DNA from: CAWBRT01 sp049519595
Lineage (GTDB): Bacteria; Acidobacteriota; Terriglobia; Terriglobales; Acidobacteriaceae
DNA length: 64,000 nt
NCBI GenBank assembly: GCA_049519595.1
Contig: JBEKQP010000002.1
Coordinates: forward strand, 1-64,000
Direction: 5' to 3'
Shown here: positions 50,145-58,186 of the stretch, piece by piece
Numbering within the stretch: position 1 is the first letter of the stretch
Layout of the letters: every line of letters starts with the position of its first letter
The notes under the pieces: generated by a model
What the model was told of the DNA's origin: nothing
The model's database searches: none
What the model saw: the letters and a program-made list of their open reading frames with translations, nothing else
Position numbers and translations under genes: made by a program

Positions 50145-50918
50145 GTGGATAAGGGCAGTGTTGCCGGGACGGTCATTGGCATCGGCGGAATTCTCGGCGG
50201 TCTTTTTCTTGAGGGCGGCAAGATTGGCCAGGTTCTGCAGCCGACGGCTGCCATGATCGTCTTCGGTGGAACCTTGGGCGCCGTGTTGCTCCAGTTCCCC
50301 TTGGGGTCAGTGCTGGCGGCCGTCCGGCAACTGGGCAACGTCATCTCGGAACCCAGCCACGATGGCGATGCCAAGATCTCCGAACTCGTCGACTTCGCCA
50401 TCCGCGCGCGTCGCGAGGGAATCGTTTCGCTGGACGCACGGTTGTCGGCCGTCGAGGATCAGTTTCTGAAGAAATCGCTGATGCTTGCCATCGACGGCAC
50501 TGAGCCTCAGGAGTTGCGCAAGACCATGGAACTGGACTTGGACGCGTCCGCCGAACAGGAAGAGAACATTCCCAAGGTATTCGAATCGGCGGGCGGCTTT
50601 TCGCCAACCATCGGAATTATCGGAGCTGTCCTTGGACTCATCCAGGTCATGCAGCATTTGCAAAACATCGAAGAGGTGGGCCGCGGAATAGCCGTGGCCT
50701 TCGTAGCCACGATTTATGGCGTGGGCTCCGCGAATCTGTTTCTGCTTCCGGTGGCCGGCAAGCTACGGATGCGAATCAGAGAAGCGCAGATATTGCGCGA
50801 AATGACCCTGGAAGGTGTCATCTCGATTCTCGAAGGCATGAACCCGCGCATGCTTGAAACCAAGCTTCGTGGCTTTCTGCACGAGACCGGCGAAGCAACA
50901 GCAAAGCACACGCAATGA
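50145..50918 (+). CDS. motA: Flagellar stator protein MotA
   Basis: A 257-residue inner-membrane protein with four hydrophobic segments (GTVIGIGGILGGLFLEGG, QPTAAMIVFGGTLGAVLLQF, FSPTIGIIGAVLGLIQVM, GIAVAFVATIYGVGSANLFL) and a charged cytoplasmic loop that contacts FliG. The start is GTG, four bases after flbD. It overlaps motB in an ATGA. Confidence 0.94.
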   Translation: MDKGSVAGTVIGIGGILGGLFLEGGKIGQVLQPTAAMIVFGGTLGAVLLQFPLGSVLAAVRQLGNVISEPSHDGDAKISELVDFAIRARREGIVSLDARLSAVEDQFLKKSLMLAIDGTEPQELRKTMELDLDASAEQEENIPKVFESAGGFSPTIGIIGAVLGLIQVMQHLQNIEEVGRGIAVAFVATIYGVGSANLFLLPVAGKLRMRIREAQILREMTLEGVISILEGMNPRMLETKLRGFLHETGEATAKHTQ

Positions 50919-51658
50919 GGCGCAAGAAGCGCGAGTCCGGGAACCATTCAGAGCGTTGGCTGGTTTCGTACGCCGATTTCATTACCCTGCTGTTCGCTTT
51001 TTTTGTCGTCCTTTACGCCTCTTCCCAGGTCGACCGCCAAAAAATGAGTGCGCTGGGAAGCGCCATTGAACACGCCTTCCAGGAGCTCGGAGTAATGCAA
51101 GACCGCGGCCCGGGGTCGGTCAACGCCGCTGCCGGCAATGCCGCCGGGGCCGACCCCGGATCGGTGATGAAGTTCAAGCGCGAGGCCGAGCTGCCGCGCT
51201 TGAAGGAACAATTGGAAAAGGTCCTGGCGCAGGAAATTCGCAACCGCTCAGTCGCTCTCCGCTTGGGGCCCGACGGTTTGGTGATTAGCTTGCGAGAGAT
51301 GGCGTTCTTCGGCAGCGGCTCGGCTACCATGCGCCTCGATGCACAAGCAGCCTTCTCGCGAATCATCGCTGTCGTGCGCGGCGATGATCTTCGCATTGAG
51401 GGCCACACTGACAACGTCCCGATTCGCACCGTTCAGTTCCGCTCCAATTGGGAGCTCTCGACGGCTAGAGCTACGGGGATCATTCAGGATCTGATCACGC
51501 ACCACGATTTTTCTCCGGAGCAGCTATCGGCGGCCGGATATGCCGAGTTCCATCCGGTGGCAAGCAATGCCACCGAAGACGGCCGCAAATTGAACCGCAG
51601 AATCGATATCGTCGTCTTGCGCTCGGCAGCATCTCCGACGGTTTCTTCCGGACCGTGA
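50915..51658 (+). CDS. motB: Flagellar stator protein MotB
   Basis: A 247-residue protein with one membrane segment holding the proton-binding Asp21 (SYADFITLLFAFFVVLYA) and a C-terminal OmpA-type peptidoglycan-binding domain (IEGHTDNVPI, NWELSTARA, LNRRIDIVV). The aspartate and the tyrosine before it suggest proton rather than sodium coupling (inference). A hairpin follows the stop. Confidence 0.94.
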   Translation: MRRKKRESGNHSERWLVSYADFITLLFAFFVVLYASSQVDRQKMSALGSAIEHAFQELGVMQDRGPGSVNAAAGNAAGADPGSVMKFKREAELPRLKEQLEKVLAQEIRNRSVALRLGPDGLVISLREMAFFGSGSATMRLDAQAAFSRIIAVVRGDDLRIEGHTDNVPIRTVQFRSNWELSTARATGIIQDLITHHDFSPEQLSAAGYAEFHPVASNATEDGRKLNRRIDIVVLRSAASPTVSSGP

Positions 51659-51666
51659 ACCCTCAC

Positions 51667-51689
51667 GCCGGAATTTTAAAGTTTCCGGC
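51667..51689 (+). terminator. Hairpin after motB
   Basis: GCCGGAA (51667-51673) pairs perfectly with TTCCGGC (51683-51689) over a nine-base loop, nine bases after the motB stop. There is no long U-tract, so it is a probable but not certain terminator. Confidence 0.45.
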
Positions 51690-51841
51690 TCTAAGCTCCG
51701 ATTTAGATAATGTACCGCGTCCCCGGCAACAGGCTGCTGAAAGCGCGCTGGAGAAACAACCGGAAGTGCTGGCGCGCACCGTGATTGCGCGCTCCCCAGG
51801 TCGCACGCGTAACCGAAGAGCAGCAAGCCCCGGAGGGAGCC

Positions 51842-52738
51842 ATGAACGAACTCCCTATTCCTGCAGTGCGTTCGCGACTGGCGACGCTGGACACAATCCC
51901 CTGCGTTCCGGCCATCCTGATTCCCGTGCTTCGCCAACTCTCCGAACCGCCCGAGAGCATTGATCTTCAGCGCGTGATTGAACTCGTGGCGCATGATAAG
52001 GCGCTCACCGCGCAAACCCTGCGAATGGCTAATTCGCCTCTATTTGGCACCAACGGACAGGTCGACTCCGTGCGCGCCGCCGTGCTGACATTGGGCTTGG
52101 AGCGCATGCGCGCTATTGCCACTACCTGCTGCGTGTTGCGTCTTGCGCCAAGCCAGTCAGCGCACCTCGACCCGCGCATCTTCTGGGAACATTCACTCGG
52201 CTGCGCCCTGGTCGCGCGCCAACTGGCTCGGCGCATTGGCTATGCCGACCCCGAGAAAGCGTATCTGGCCGGGCTGCTGCATGATATCGGATTCATCGTC
52301 AACATGATGTTTTTTCCTGAGCAGTTCCGGCAGACGTTGCAGAGGGCCACGCGGGAGAAAGTCGCGCTCGGCGTGCTGGAACAGAAAATCTTCGGCTTCG
52401 ACCACTGTGGCGTGGGAGAGTTGCTGGCCGGACGGTGGTTGTTGGGCGGCGATTTGCAAGAGGTCATCCGCCACCATCACATGTCTGATCATGCAATCGT
52501 CGATCGTGCGCTCGTCGGCATTGTTGCTATCAGTGACCTGCTGTGCAGAACCTCCGGACTCGGATACGGGTACGACGAAATTCTCCACCTTGACTTGAAA
52601 ACTGACCCCTCCGTTAAGACGGTTGCAGGTGAATTCCCCAGGTTCAGCGATTTGGATTGGGCCCGCTTCCTGACGGAACTGCAAGCCTACGTCAAACAGG
52701 TCCGGGACCTCGTTTCAGTTCTATACCGGACACACTGA
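51842..52738 (+). CDS. HDOD-domain signalling protein
   Basis: A 298-residue protein made of one HDOD domain. Clear stretches are DKALTAQTLRMANSPLFG, AAVLTLGLERMRAIATTC, and HSLGCALVARQLARRIG then KAYLAGLLHDIGFIVNM. The HD pair (LLHDIG) is present and HHHM follows, but HDOD proteins are generally not phosphodiesterases. GGAGGG precedes the ATG at 51842. It is convergent with the receiver gene at 52763. Confidence 0.85.
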   Translation: MNELPIPAVRSRLATLDTIPCVPAILIPVLRQLSEPPESIDLQRVIELVAHDKALTAQTLRMANSPLFGTNGQVDSVRAAVLTLGLERMRAIATTCCVLRLAPSQSAHLDPRIFWEHSLGCALVARQLARRIGYADPEKAYLAGLLHDIGFIVNMMFFPEQFRQTLQRATREKVALGVLEQKIFGFDHCGVGELLAGRWLLGGDLQEVIRHHHMSDHAIVDRALVGIVAISDLLCRTSGLGYGYDEILHLDLKTDPSVKTVAGEFPRFSDLDWARFLTELQAYVKQVRDLVSVLYRTH

Positions 52739-52762
52739 GATGCCAGCCGGCACCACCGGTTA

Positions 52763-53617
52763 TTACCGCAGTTCGGCACCGAGGGCGGCGTCAGGCTGAG
52801 AGCCCGCGATTTCGTCGGCCAGCGGCGATTGGGTAACTTGCCTAACCTTGCCAACTAATGCTTCCGCCGAAAACGGCTTCGCGAGATAAGCCATGCCGGT
52901 GTCCCCGAATTCGCGCCCGATCATCTCCCGCTCGGTGTAGCCCGACATCAAGATCACCTTCAGCAGGGGATCACTTCCGCTCAGCTTTTCCGCCAACTCT
53001 GCGCCGCTCTCACCCGCTAGGCCCAGATCTGTCAGCAGCACTCCGATGCTGCCGCGATTTCGGTTGAAAATGTCCATGGCGGTCGTCGCGTCCTTGGCCG
53101 CCAGCACTCGATAACCGCAGCCTTCAAGCACTTGCGCCGTGACATCACGGACAAATTCCTCGTCTTCCACCAGCAGTATCGTCTCGCCTCTTCCGGAGCC
53201 GTAAACCCCATGATCGCTTTCCGTGCCGACGGGAAACAGAACTTCATAACGCATCCAGCGCCCAGCAGCGGCTCGCAGTTGCAGCACACAACCGATGTCG
53301 CGAAGCCGTGTCGAAAGCTCCCGCATGGTCTCCGTCTTCGGTTCCGGCGCGGTAATTTGCCGACTGTAGACTTCAATGCCAAGACTTACACGCGACCTCT
53401 TCGCTTCCTCCGCAGCTGTCTGCTCCGTCCAAATCACGAGGCTATCGACTTGACCATACGCGCAGATCTCTTCGACCAGGACTTCCAGAAGGTCTTTGGC
53501 CAAGCCAGATTGAACGCCGGCGTGCTCAATACCGGTGCTTAGATCCGTGGTGATCGGTTGCGAATACGCGGCGGCAAGAAGCGATTCAAGCTGTACGGCA
53601 AGCTGATTGAGGTCCAT
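52763..53617 (-). CDS. Receiver protein with a degenerate kinase-ATPase-like N-terminus
   Basis: A 284-residue protein. The C-terminal 120 residues form a complete receiver (ILLVEDEEFVRDV, phospho-acceptor in GVLLTDLGLAG, Ser of ILMSGY, Lys of YLAKPF). The first 150 residues look like the tail of a hybrid kinase: a weak HATPase-like stretch and RELSTRLRDIGCVLQLRAAA then RYEVLFPVG. There is no H-box, so it resembles a hybrid kinase that has lost its dimerisation domain. It is the last minus-strand gene, 268 bases after the GDH-like gene. Confidence 0.75.
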   Translation of the reverse strand: MDLNQLAVQLESLLAAAYSQPITTDLSTGIEHAGVQSGLAKDLLEVLVEEICAYGQVDSLVIWTEQTAAEEAKRSRVSLGIEVYSRQITAPEPKTETMRELSTRLRDIGCVLQLRAAAGRWMRYEVLFPVGTESDHGVYGSGRGETILLVEDEEFVRDVTAQVLEGCGYRVLAAKDATTAMDIFNRNRGSIGVLLTDLGLAGESGAELAEKLSGSDPLLKVILMSGYTEREMIGREFGDTGMAYLAKPFSAEALVGKVRQVTQSPLADEIAGSQPDAALGAELR

Positions 53618-53885
53618 GTGATTTGATCGCGGTTCCCTTTCTAATGTTTCTAAAGCAACCCGCGTTCCAATGCTTCTTAGCCCGACGGTAACCCTTGAAT
53701 AATTACCCGCCGCCCGGAATCAAGTACTTACAGTCCCACGATGGAGCGCACGCACCACCACGGACCAGTGGCGCGTTCGTTGAGTTCCAAATGTGAACTG
53801 CATTTCGGGAAAAGTGATTCGAAATGGGAATCGCCGCCTCGCCCAGACTCGCCTCGCGAAGGCACGCCCCGCCGATGCCAGAAAA

Positions 53886-55133
53886 CTACATCGCCGCGCG
53901 TCTGATCTGTTTCGCTCGACGTTCAATGGAGAGTGAAAGCACGGCGCGCGACATGTCGGTTTTCCAGATCTCGGCCGAGCGGCAGATTTCCAGCATCAGA
54001 TTTTTTGCGGCTCGCCGCAGCAGGGCGCGAAGGCGCGACTCGGCAAGCGGCAGCAGACCGGAGTCCGCAGCCGACAACAGCACCAAGCCGCTGCGGACCA
54101 GCAACTCGGGAATCACTGCTATGCCTCTGGCGGCCAACTCCGCTTTCGCCGCTTGTGAAACAGAATCGGGAACGCCCTCCACAATCAACTTCGCCTGCAC
54201 CTGGGCGGCATTGGCTCCCGTGATCTGCATGGGCGCTTGCAGTACGAGCACATCACATACGCACTTCGACAGCTCTGCGCTGTAGGCGTGCTCAGCTCCG
54301 GGGTAACCAAACAACATCTGTTCACGATGAATGTGGCTCTCCAAGCGCGCGATATCCAACCCGGCGTCGTTCAGGACTGCTCCGCTGCCGTCTGACATCA
54401 TGATTACCTTGGCACCGGTGTCGCCGGACAAGGCCGACGACTCGTGCCCGGAAACGGCTTGTGCAATCGCCAGCCCAAGTCCGGCGCTGCCTTGAATCGC
54501 ATAGGTCCGCAGCGCTGGCTGTCCAGCCGCGGCGATCAGCTCGGTGATCCAGCGCGCCAGCAGCGTCCACTGCGATTCCGCCTGGCGAACTGCCCCGAAG
54601 CTGTTTCCCGCTCCTTCGAAGTCATGGCCGAGCCAACCATGAATCGTCTGGTTGCCGCCGTACACGCGCGAAAAACCAAAGAAACTCGGCAGCGTCGCTC
54701 GCAGCCGCTGGCAATAGCCGCGAAATAATCGGCGCATTTCTCGTTCGGAGTATTGCGAAAGATCGCAAATGATGCCAGCTGCGCCGCCGCGTAGCTCGAG
54801 TCCGAGCAGGGCACAGCTCAAGTCGTTGGCGAAAGCCGAAGCGCGCACCTGGTTGAGAAATACGCCAGGTCCAATGGCAAGCTCCGTGATGCAACCGCAG
54901 GAATGTGAGTACAGGCATTGCAACGTGCTGATGTTAGCTGCCACCCCGTCGCAACGCGATGCCGGCAGGTGGATCGTGAGTTCCAGCTCCGCGTGGCGCA
55001 TTTGCTCCAGAATCGCGTCTTCCACGTCGATCGCGCGTGCAGTTCGTTCCAGTTCCACCATCTGCAAAAGGTGAGGATCGAACCCCTGTTCCGCGTCCTG
55101 ATCGATTTGTGGCAGAAGAGTTTCCTGATTCAT
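53886..55133 (-). CDS. Glu/Leu/Phe/Val-dehydrogenase-like pseudoenzyme
   Basis: A 415-residue protein with the two-domain layout of glutamate dehydrogenases. The glycine loop that normally carries the catalytic lysine (GGAKGGI) reads RGGAAGI at 115-121, so that lysine is Ala118. The following helix (SEREMRRLFRGYCQRL) fits the family's ELE-R motif. The nucleotide loop is AIQGSAGLG (212-220) in place of AIQGFGNVG. The usual PAPDVGT motif is replaced by FSRVYGGNQT. It is probably inactive as a dehydrogenase. GGGGAGG precedes the ATG. It follows the HybB-like gene by 119 bases. Confidence 0.7.
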   Translation of the reverse strand: MNQETLLPQIDQDAEQGFDPHLLQMVELERTARAIDVEDAILEQMRHAELELTIHLPASRCDGVAANISTLQCLYSHSCGCITELAIGPGVFLNQVRASAFANDLSCALLGLELRGGAAGIICDLSQYSEREMRRLFRGYCQRLRATLPSFFGFSRVYGGNQTIHGWLGHDFEGAGNSFGAVRQAESQWTLLARWITELIAAAGQPALRTYAIQGSAGLGLAIAQAVSGHESSALSGDTGAKVIMMSDGSGAVLNDAGLDIARLESHIHREQMLFGYPGAEHAYSAELSKCVCDVLVLQAPMQITGANAAQVQAKLIVEGVPDSVSQAAKAELAARGIAVIPELLVRSGLVLLSAADSGLLPLAESRLRALLRRAAKNLMLEICRSAEIWKTDMSRAVLSLSIERRAKQIRRAAM

Positions 55134-55252
55134 AGCATCCTCCCCGCCGGCCGGCAAGCGCTTCGCAATGACCGCGGGCGAAGCCCGGCAAGTGTTTTTC
55201 TGCACTTGCCGGGGATCTCTCGAACCGGTCCAACACTAGCGAGTTGCTAGGG

Positions 55253-56428
55253 CTATGCCTCGGCCGGAGACGACACCCACTTGACCGTGGGCAGTGGTTC
55301 GCGCTTAGGCACTATGTCGAGATAAATGATCGCCCAACGGAAGGCGCACACACCTGCGGTCAGCACGGCTATGGTCAAGGCGAACTCGGGCCACTTCGGC
55401 ACGTAATTCGCTCCGGTCATCGCATCGATTGCTGTAATGGAAACGTTGAGGCGGTTGGCCATAAAGCCCATGACCACGATCGCGCACGTCCAGTACAGGG
55501 ACTGCGGATTGTTGCGCACTTTCGACTGGCTCAACAGCGCCAGTGGCAGCACCACCAGCAGCAGCATCTCGATCCAGAAGTAAACCGTTTCCACCCGCCG
55601 CGCGAACAGATACGGCAAAGCTCCGTTACGCAACAGGTCGAGCGCGCGGAATACCCCGTACACGCCCAGCAGCAGCGCCATCACCCGGCTGAACTCCTCC
55701 AGGATGGCGAACTCGATTTGCGCGTTCAACGATCGCACGCAGAGATAGAGCGCAATGATCAGCATCGCAATTCCCGCGGGAATTGCCGACAGATAGAACA
55801 TCGTCGTCAGGTAAGGGCTGTACCACAGTGGATAGACCCTGCCCTTGGCGATCAAAAACAACGCACCCAGATATGACTGGTGCATCGAGGAGAGCAACGT
55901 GCCGGCCATGACCAGAGCGATCGTAATCCGGTGATGCCAGTGCAGGTACAGCTCACGAAGCCGCGGGTACGGCAGCTTCTCCATCAGCGACGGTGAAAAC
56001 TCCAGTGCCAGCACGCTGGTATAGCACATCACGCACATCGAAACGTCGAACAGCACCGAGTGCGGATTCCAGTAGATGATCGGATGCCAGATGCGCCAGG
56101 GCAAGCCGAGTTCATAGAGCATGCCGGTGCATACCGTCGAATAACCAAGAAACGAGAGCAGTACCGAGGTCTTCAGCACCGGTCGATAGCGCTCCAACCC
56201 GAGCAGATATACGGCCGCGGCTATCGCGAACCCGGCCGCCGAGAGTCCGACTCCGCACAGCGTGCCGAACCCCACCCACAGCCCCCATGGCTGCGCGTCG
56301 GTCAGATTGGTGCTCGCCTGCCATCCTTTGACGTAGCGCAGATAGGTGGCGTAAATGCCTACCAGGAAGATGACGGCCACAACGGTGCGCCAGAACGTTA
56401 GCTTGGGAACATTACTATTGCCTGACAT
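55253..56428 (-). CDS. HybB/NrfD-type quinone-interacting membrane subunit
   Basis: A 391-residue integral membrane protein with about ten hydrophobic segments (for example PWGLWVGFGTLCGVGLSAAG, HHRITIALVMAGTLLSSMHQ, WYSPYLTTMFYLSAIPAGIA). This matches HybB/HmcC/NrfD-family subunits, which pass electrons between the quinone pool and a periplasmic ferredoxin subunit. No haem motif is seen. The start at 56428 lies two bases after the stop of the ferredoxin gene. No catalytic molybdopterin or hydrogenase subunit is in the window. Confidence 0.85.
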   Translation of the reverse strand: MSGNSNVPKLTFWRTVVAVIFLVGIYATYLRYVKGWQASTNLTDAQPWGLWVGFGTLCGVGLSAAGFAIAAAVYLLGLERYRPVLKTSVLLSFLGYSTVCTGMLYELGLPWRIWHPIIYWNPHSVLFDVSMCVMCYTSVLALEFSPSLMEKLPYPRLRELYLHWHHRITIALVMAGTLLSSMHQSYLGALFLIAKGRVYPLWYSPYLTTMFYLSAIPAGIAMLIIALYLCVRSLNAQIEFAILEEFSRVMALLLGVYGVFRALDLLRNGALPYLFARRVETVYFWIEMLLLVVLPLALLSQSKVRNNPQSLYWTCAIVVMGFMANRLNVSITAIDAMTGANYVPKWPEFALTIAVLTAGVCAFRWAIIYLDIVPKREPLPTVKWVSSPAEA

Positions 56429-56430
56429 GA

Positions 56431-57198
56431 CTACTTTGTCCCTTTCCCCGAGTCGTGCTGTTCTTCCTCGGCTTCTGCCAGCGCCACCAGTTTGCGGCGT
56501 TGCGTAATCCAATACAGTGCGGAGAGCATCGACCCGCCCACCAGCACCACCAGCGGACTCTCGCTCAATGCCGCGGCTGAAAGCGTGGGCAAAGGCTGGT
56601 TGCCAATGGGTGGTTTCACAAAGCCGAGCTTTTCGAACGGCACGTCGGTCAAGTAAAACACTGACGTTCCGCCAAACTCTTCCGCTCCGTAGATCCGTGG
56701 CACGTAACTGGAATCGCTGCGAATCCGGCTCCAGGCCTCACTCAGCAAGGCATCGCGGTTGCCGAAGACGCTCGCCTCAACCGGACACGCCTCCACGCAC
56801 GCCGGCTTGCCACCGGCACTGATGCGGGCAAAGCACATGTCACACTTCTGCACCAACGGCGCCAGCTTCGACCATTGATACTTTGGGACCCCCTGCGGGC
56901 ACGCAATCATGCAGTACCGGCAGCCCATGCATTTGTTTTTGTCGTAGGTCACCGGCCCGAGCGCGCTCTTCTTCAACGCACCCACCAGGCACGCCGACGC
57001 GCACGCCGGTTCTTCGCAATGCAGGCACATGCGGCGGACAAACTTGTCGTCCCTCTGGTCAACGAACGTGTAGGCCACATCCGACAGGTGTGCCGGGTGC
57101 TCCTTGGGGAACTGATGAATATCCTGGCAGGCCTGTTCGCAGGCTTGGCATCCGACGCAGCGCTTGATATCAACGAGTATCGCCTTTGTGTTTCCCAT
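56431..57198 (-). CDS. HybA-type four-cluster ferredoxin with C-terminal membrane anchor
   Basis: A 255-residue protein with four cysteine groups for four 4Fe-4S clusters: C14/C17/C20/C24 (CVGCQACEQAC), CLHCEEPACASAC, CMGCRYCMIAC, and CDMCF with CVEAC. A single hydrophobic segment near residue 225 (ESPLVVLVGGSMLSALYWIT) anchors it. No Tat or Sec signal is seen at the N-terminus, so its side of the membrane is uncertain. It should pass electrons to the HybB-like subunit. Confidence 0.88.
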   Translation of the reverse strand: MGNTKAILVDIKRCVGCQACEQACQDIHQFPKEHPAHLSDVAYTFVDQRDDKFVRRMCLHCEEPACASACLVGALKKSALGPVTYDKNKCMGCRYCMIACPQGVPKYQWSKLAPLVQKCDMCFARISAGGKPACVEACPVEASVFGNRDALLSEAWSRIRSDSSYVPRIYGAEEFGGTSVFYLTDVPFEKLGFVKPPIGNQPLPTLSAAALSESPLVVLVGGSMLSALYWITQRRKLVALAEAEEEQHDSGKGTK

Positions 57199-57226
57199 AA
57201 ATCCTCCTCCCTGTATGCGGTTTGCG

Positions 57227-57898
57227 CTACGTTAGAAAGAACTCGTGAACAATCTTGCGCTGAGAACCGGAATCCAACTGCGATATCATCCCCGAGACCG
57301 GCACGCCGCCGTCTTGCGCCAGAGCCGGCGCCATCTGCGTCGCCATCGAGCTAATGCGGGAGATGCTGTTTTGCATCCAGGGTGCCACCAGCGGACCCTG
57401 CACCAGGTTCTTCAGGTTGGTGGCAACTTCGGGAGATTTCACTACGCAGATCCATCCGTTTTGGTACGGGTCCTTGACCGCCAAACTCGGATCCTTGATC
57501 ACCTCAGAATTGACCGAGCTGACAACGCCTTCGATAGGCGACAACATGTCGAAGACCAGCTCACCGCGCTTAATCGTCAGTACCTTTTGCCCTTGGCGAA
57601 CCCAGCGATTCAGCCCAGCGACTTCGATGCCGTCGATCTTTCCAAGCACTTTGCCGGTGAATGCATCGATGCCGACACGCGCGTTTTGCCGGCCTTCATC
57701 AAGCACCCAAGTGTGGCCGGGATGGAAGCAGTAGCCTTTCGGGATTTCAAACCCCAGCTCCGGAGTCATTTTCGGGGCCGCCGTGCGGGCCCACATTTCA
57801 GGACGTGGCTGCACAGCCGGCCGTGGCTCCGGGCGCCGCTTAAAGTAAGTAATCGTAATCACCAGCAGGAACGTTAAAAGTACGAATAAGATTGACAT
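57227..57898 (-). CDS. Membrane-anchored GcvH-like protein lacking the lipoyl lysine
   Basis: A 223-residue protein. A hydrophobic N-terminal segment (about residues 2-18) precedes a glycine-cleavage H-like hammerhead domain (HPGHTWVLDEG, VGIDAFTGKVLGKIDGIEV, then SPIEGVVSSVN). In GcvH the lipoyl lysine sits in E-S-V-K-A; the aligned stretch here is K-R-G-E-L, so the lysine is Glu113. It should not be lipoylated. GGGAGG precedes the ATG. It is the first gene of the redox operon, with a sigma-54-type promoter about 70 bases upstream. Confidence 0.8.
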   Translation of the reverse strand: MSILFVLLTFLLVITITYFKRRPEPRPAVQPRPEMWARTAAPKMTPELGFEIPKGYCFHPGHTWVLDEGRQNARVGIDAFTGKVLGKIDGIEVAGLNRWVRQGQKVLTIKRGELVFDMLSPIEGVVSSVNSEVIKDPSLAVKDPYQNGWICVVKSPEVATNLKNLVQGPLVAPWMQNSISRISSMATQMAPALAQDGGVPVSGMISQLDSGSQRKIVHEFFLT

Positions 57899-57969
57899 GA
57901 TAGCCTCCCGGCCCGCCCTCTTATCACCGTTCAGATCCTGCGGTTGAGCGGAGCCGTCGCCCTTGTATG

Positions 57970-57985
57970 TGCAATTGGAGTGCAA
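57970..57985 (-). promoter_or_regulatory. Sigma-54-type promoter of the redox operon
   Basis: On the minus strand TTGCACTCCAATTGCA, one base from TGGCAC-N5-TTGCA (the -24 GG is TG). It lies about 70 bases before the GcvH-like start and downstream of the phased repeats at 58057-58109, and next to a sigma-54 regulator gene. Confidence 0.65.
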
Positions 57986-58056
57986 ACGTTAGTAGATCTT
58001 CAAACTGCTGAAAAGATGAGGCTTACTTCGGAAGATGTAATTTTCAAAAACCAAAG

Positions 58057-58109
58057 CACTGCATTTTGCTAATAACCACTGCATTTTGCAGCACTGCAAA
58101 ATTCGCAGG
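58057..58109. promoter_or_regulatory. Phased activator-binding repeats (enhancer-like)
   Basis: CACTGCATTTTGC occurs at 58057-58069 and again at 58077-58089, a 20-base step. The second copy runs into a perfect dyad, TTTTGCAG-CA-CTGCAAAA (58084-58101). The cluster lies 72-125 bases upstream of the -24 element, as expected for binding by the neighbouring sigma-54 activator. Confidence 0.7.
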
Positions 58110-58186
58110 ATGCGCGCCGCGATGCGGTTGCTTACGCTCGCGACAGGAGTCAAAGAGGTGAAGCCGCGTGACGGACGTCACCGCCG

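Noticed and set aside
53618..53885. Intergenic stretch after the GDH-like gene
   Set aside because: Searched for FliA, RpoN and hairpin signals; nothing convincing.
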